64,000 bases of DNA. It comes from Zeimonas arvi (GTDB lineage: Bacteria; Pseudomonadota; Gammaproteobacteria; Burkholderiales; Burkholderiaceae_E). The notes under the pieces were generated by a model. The model did not search any database, was not told the DNA's origin, and saw nothing but the letters and a program-made list of their open reading frames with translations. The position numbers were made by a program, and so were the translations under genes. Shown here piece by piece: positions 62,650-64,000 of this stretch (the stretch's first letter is position 1; every line of letters begins with the position of its first letter). The stretch lies in assembly GCF_008039575.1 (NCBI RefSeq), contig NZ_VDUY01000001.1, positions 186,001 to 250,000 of the forward strand, given 5' to 3'.

Positions 62650-64000
62650 ATGACCGACCGCATCGAGAAATTCGGCCTGCAGGTGGCGCGCCCCCTGCAC
62701 GACATGATCGAGAACGAAGCGCTGCCCGGCACCGGCGTTGCCTCGGACCAGTTCTGGAAGGGGCTCTCCGCCCTCGTCCACGAGAAGGGCCCGAAGAACC
62801 GCGCGCTGCTGGCCAGGCGCGACGAACTGCAGGCGAAGATCGACGCCTGGCACCGCGAGCGGCGCGGCAAGCCGCACGACGCCGCCGCCTACAAGACCTT
62901 CCTGGTCGAGATCGGCTACCTGGTTCCCGAAGGCGCGGACTTCAAGGTCGACACCGCCAACGTGGACGCCGAGATCGCCAGCATCCCCGGCCCGCAGCTG
63001 GTGGTGCCGGTGATGAACGCCCGCTACGCGCTGAACGCCGCCAACGCCCGCTGGGGCAGCCTGTACGACGCGCTGTACGGCACCGACGCCATGGGCGACG
63101 CGCCGCAGGCAGGCGGCTACGACCCGGTGCGCGGCGCCCGCGTGATCGCCTGGGCCAAGCATTTCCTGGACGGCGCAGCGCCGCTGGCCAAGGGCAGCCA
63201 CGCCGACGTGACCGCCTATCGCGTGGCCGGCGGCAAGCTGGTGGCCGACACCGCGGCCGGCGAGACCGGTCTGGCCGACGCCGCGCAGTTCGCGGGTCAT
63301 GCCGGCGACGGGGCCGCGCCGTCTGCCGTCCTGCTGTGCAACAACCGCCTGCACGTCGAGATCCGCATCGACCGCGGCAACCAGATCGGCAAGACCGACA
63401 AGGCAGGCGTGGCCGACGTGATGCTCGAGGCCGCGATCACCACGATCATGGACTGCGAGGACTCGGTCGCCGCGGTCGACGCCGAGGACAAGGCGCTCGC
63501 CTATCGCAACTGGCTGGGCCTGATGCGCGGCGACCTGGTCGAGACGGTCGCCAAGGGCGGCGGCAGCTTCGAGCGCAAGCTGAACGCGGACCGCGCCTAT
63601 ACGGCCGCGGACGGCTCGGCCCTGACGCTCAAGGGCCGCTCCCTGATGCTGGTGCGCAACGTGGGCCACCTGATGACCAACCCGGCGGTGCTCGACCGCG
63701 ACGGCGAGGAGGCCCACGAGGGCCTGCTCGATGCGATGTGCACCGTGCTGATCGCGATGCACGACCTGAAGAAGACCGGCGGCGCGCGCAACTCCACGCA
63801 GGGCTCGGTCTACGTGGTCAAGCCCAAGATGCACGGCCCCGAGGAAGTCGCCTTCGCCGACGAGATCTTCACCGCGGTCGAGGCCGCGCTCGGCCTGCCG
63901 AAGAACACGGTGAAGATCGGCATCATGGACGAGGAGCGCCGCACCACCGTCAACCTGAAGGAATGCATCCGCGCCGCGAAGTCGCGGGTGGCCTTCATCA
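62650..64000 (+). CDS. glcB: Malate synthase G, N-terminal 450 residues (cut by window end)
   Basis: The beginning of malate synthase isoform G, which condenses glyoxylate with acetyl-CoA to malate. Of the usual about 725 residues, 450 are visible: [29 protein letters not shown], then [34 protein letters not shown] (catalytic-region acidic residues), and near the edge [18 protein letters not shown] and [19 protein letters not shown], typical of the G isoform TIM barrel. ATG 62650. The preceding dehalogenase could supply glycolate, which glycolate oxidase would convert to the substrate glyoxylate. Confidence 0.96.
   Translation, partial: MTDRIEKFGLQVARPLHDMIENEALPGTGVASDQFWKGLSALVHEKGPKNRALLARRDELQAKIDAWHRERRGKPHDAAAYKTFLVEIGYLVPEGADFKVDTANVDAEIASIPGPQLVVPVMNARYALNAANARWGSLYDALYGTDAMGDAPQAGGYDPVRGARVIAWAKHFLDGAAPLAKGSHADVTAYRVAGGKLVADTAAGETGLADAAQFAGHAGDGAAPSAVLLCNNRLHVEIRIDRGNQIGKTDKAGVADVMLEAAITTIMDCEDSVAAVDAEDKALAYRNWLGLMRGDLVETVAKGGGSFERKLNADRAYTAADGSALTLKGRSLMLVRNVGHLMTNPAVLDRDGEEAHEGLLDAMCTVLIAMHDLKKTGGARNSTQGSVYVVKPKMHGPEEVAFADEIFTAVEAALGLPKNTVKIGIMDEERRTTVNLKECIRAAKSRVAFI

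Overview
The window reads as a GC-rich chromosome segment from a betaproteobacterium, most likely in the Burkholderiales. Evidence for this is the order gyrA / ompA-ubiG-gph and gyrA ... serC-pheA ... hisC, a one-piece tmRNA whose tag peptide is ANDERFALAA, a Bug-type tricarboxylate-binding protein, and strong G/C preference at third codon positions throughout. Coding density is very high. Many neighbouring genes overlap by 1-8 bases, which indicates translational coupling. I see 64 protein genes (two cut by the window edges), one tmRNA, no rRNA or tRNA genes, no CRISPR array and no recognisable insertion sequence or integrase.

Region 1 (1-18.9 kb, minus strand) is the amino-acid/core block gyrA - AEC permease - serC - pheA ... 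hisC. Between pheA and hisC sits about 12.5 kb of transport genes: two complete, non-identical branched-chain-amino-acid-type (HAAT) ABC importers, a GntR/FCD regulator placed directly before one of them, and an acyl-CoA synthetase (AMP ligase) translationally coupled to the end. The ligase suggests that at least one importer takes up a carboxylic acid that is then activated to a CoA thioester.

Region 2 (18.9-27.3 kb) holds an amidohydrolase, ompA, ubiG, gph, an AidB-type acyl-CoA dehydrogenase overlapping gph tail-to-tail, a Bug solute-binding protein, a small NAD(P)-binding/cupin operon, and ssrA with a very strong bidirectional terminator.

Region 3 (27.3-34.7 kb), directly after ssrA, is a tight plus-strand cluster: DUF3047 - arsS - two arsenosugar-type glycosyltransferases - FAD oxidoreductase. 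It is a candidate arsenosugar pathway with no arsM in view. A MATE exporter, a VOC protein and a PaiB-like flavoprotein follow.

Region 4 (34.7-45.6 kb) is accessory catabolism: threonine-dehydratase-like enzyme, amidase plus mandelate-racemase homologue (a candidate mandelamide/mandelate pair), methyltransferase, LysR, then a cytochrome P460 gene divergent from a MarR regulator with a four-cysteine tail. The P460/MarR intergenic region contains a perfect 31-bp palindrome. The MarR operon continues with PhzF, enoyl-CoA hydratase, YqaA and DUF2889. A MASE2-like GGDEF diguanylate cyclase closes the region.

Region 5 (45.6-64 kb) has a dihydrolipoamide-dehydrogenase-like flavoenzyme, an SDR and a CDF cation transporter. 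It then has a coherent D-amino-acid/ureido-amino-acid island: divergent D-aminoacylase, full Opp/Dpp-type ABC importer, diaminopropionate ammonia-lyase, an M20 carbamoylase/amidohydrolase with a His-rich N-terminus, and a D-carbamoylase. The window ends with a LysR/epimerase divergent pair, an L-2-haloacid dehalogenase and the first 450 codons of malate synthase G, which together suggest haloacetate to glyoxylate to malate flow.

All functional statements come from reading motifs by eye; no database search was run. The most unusual signals are the P460/MarR regulatory module, the diaminopropionate/D-amino-acid island and the ssrA-adjacent arsenosugar cluster.
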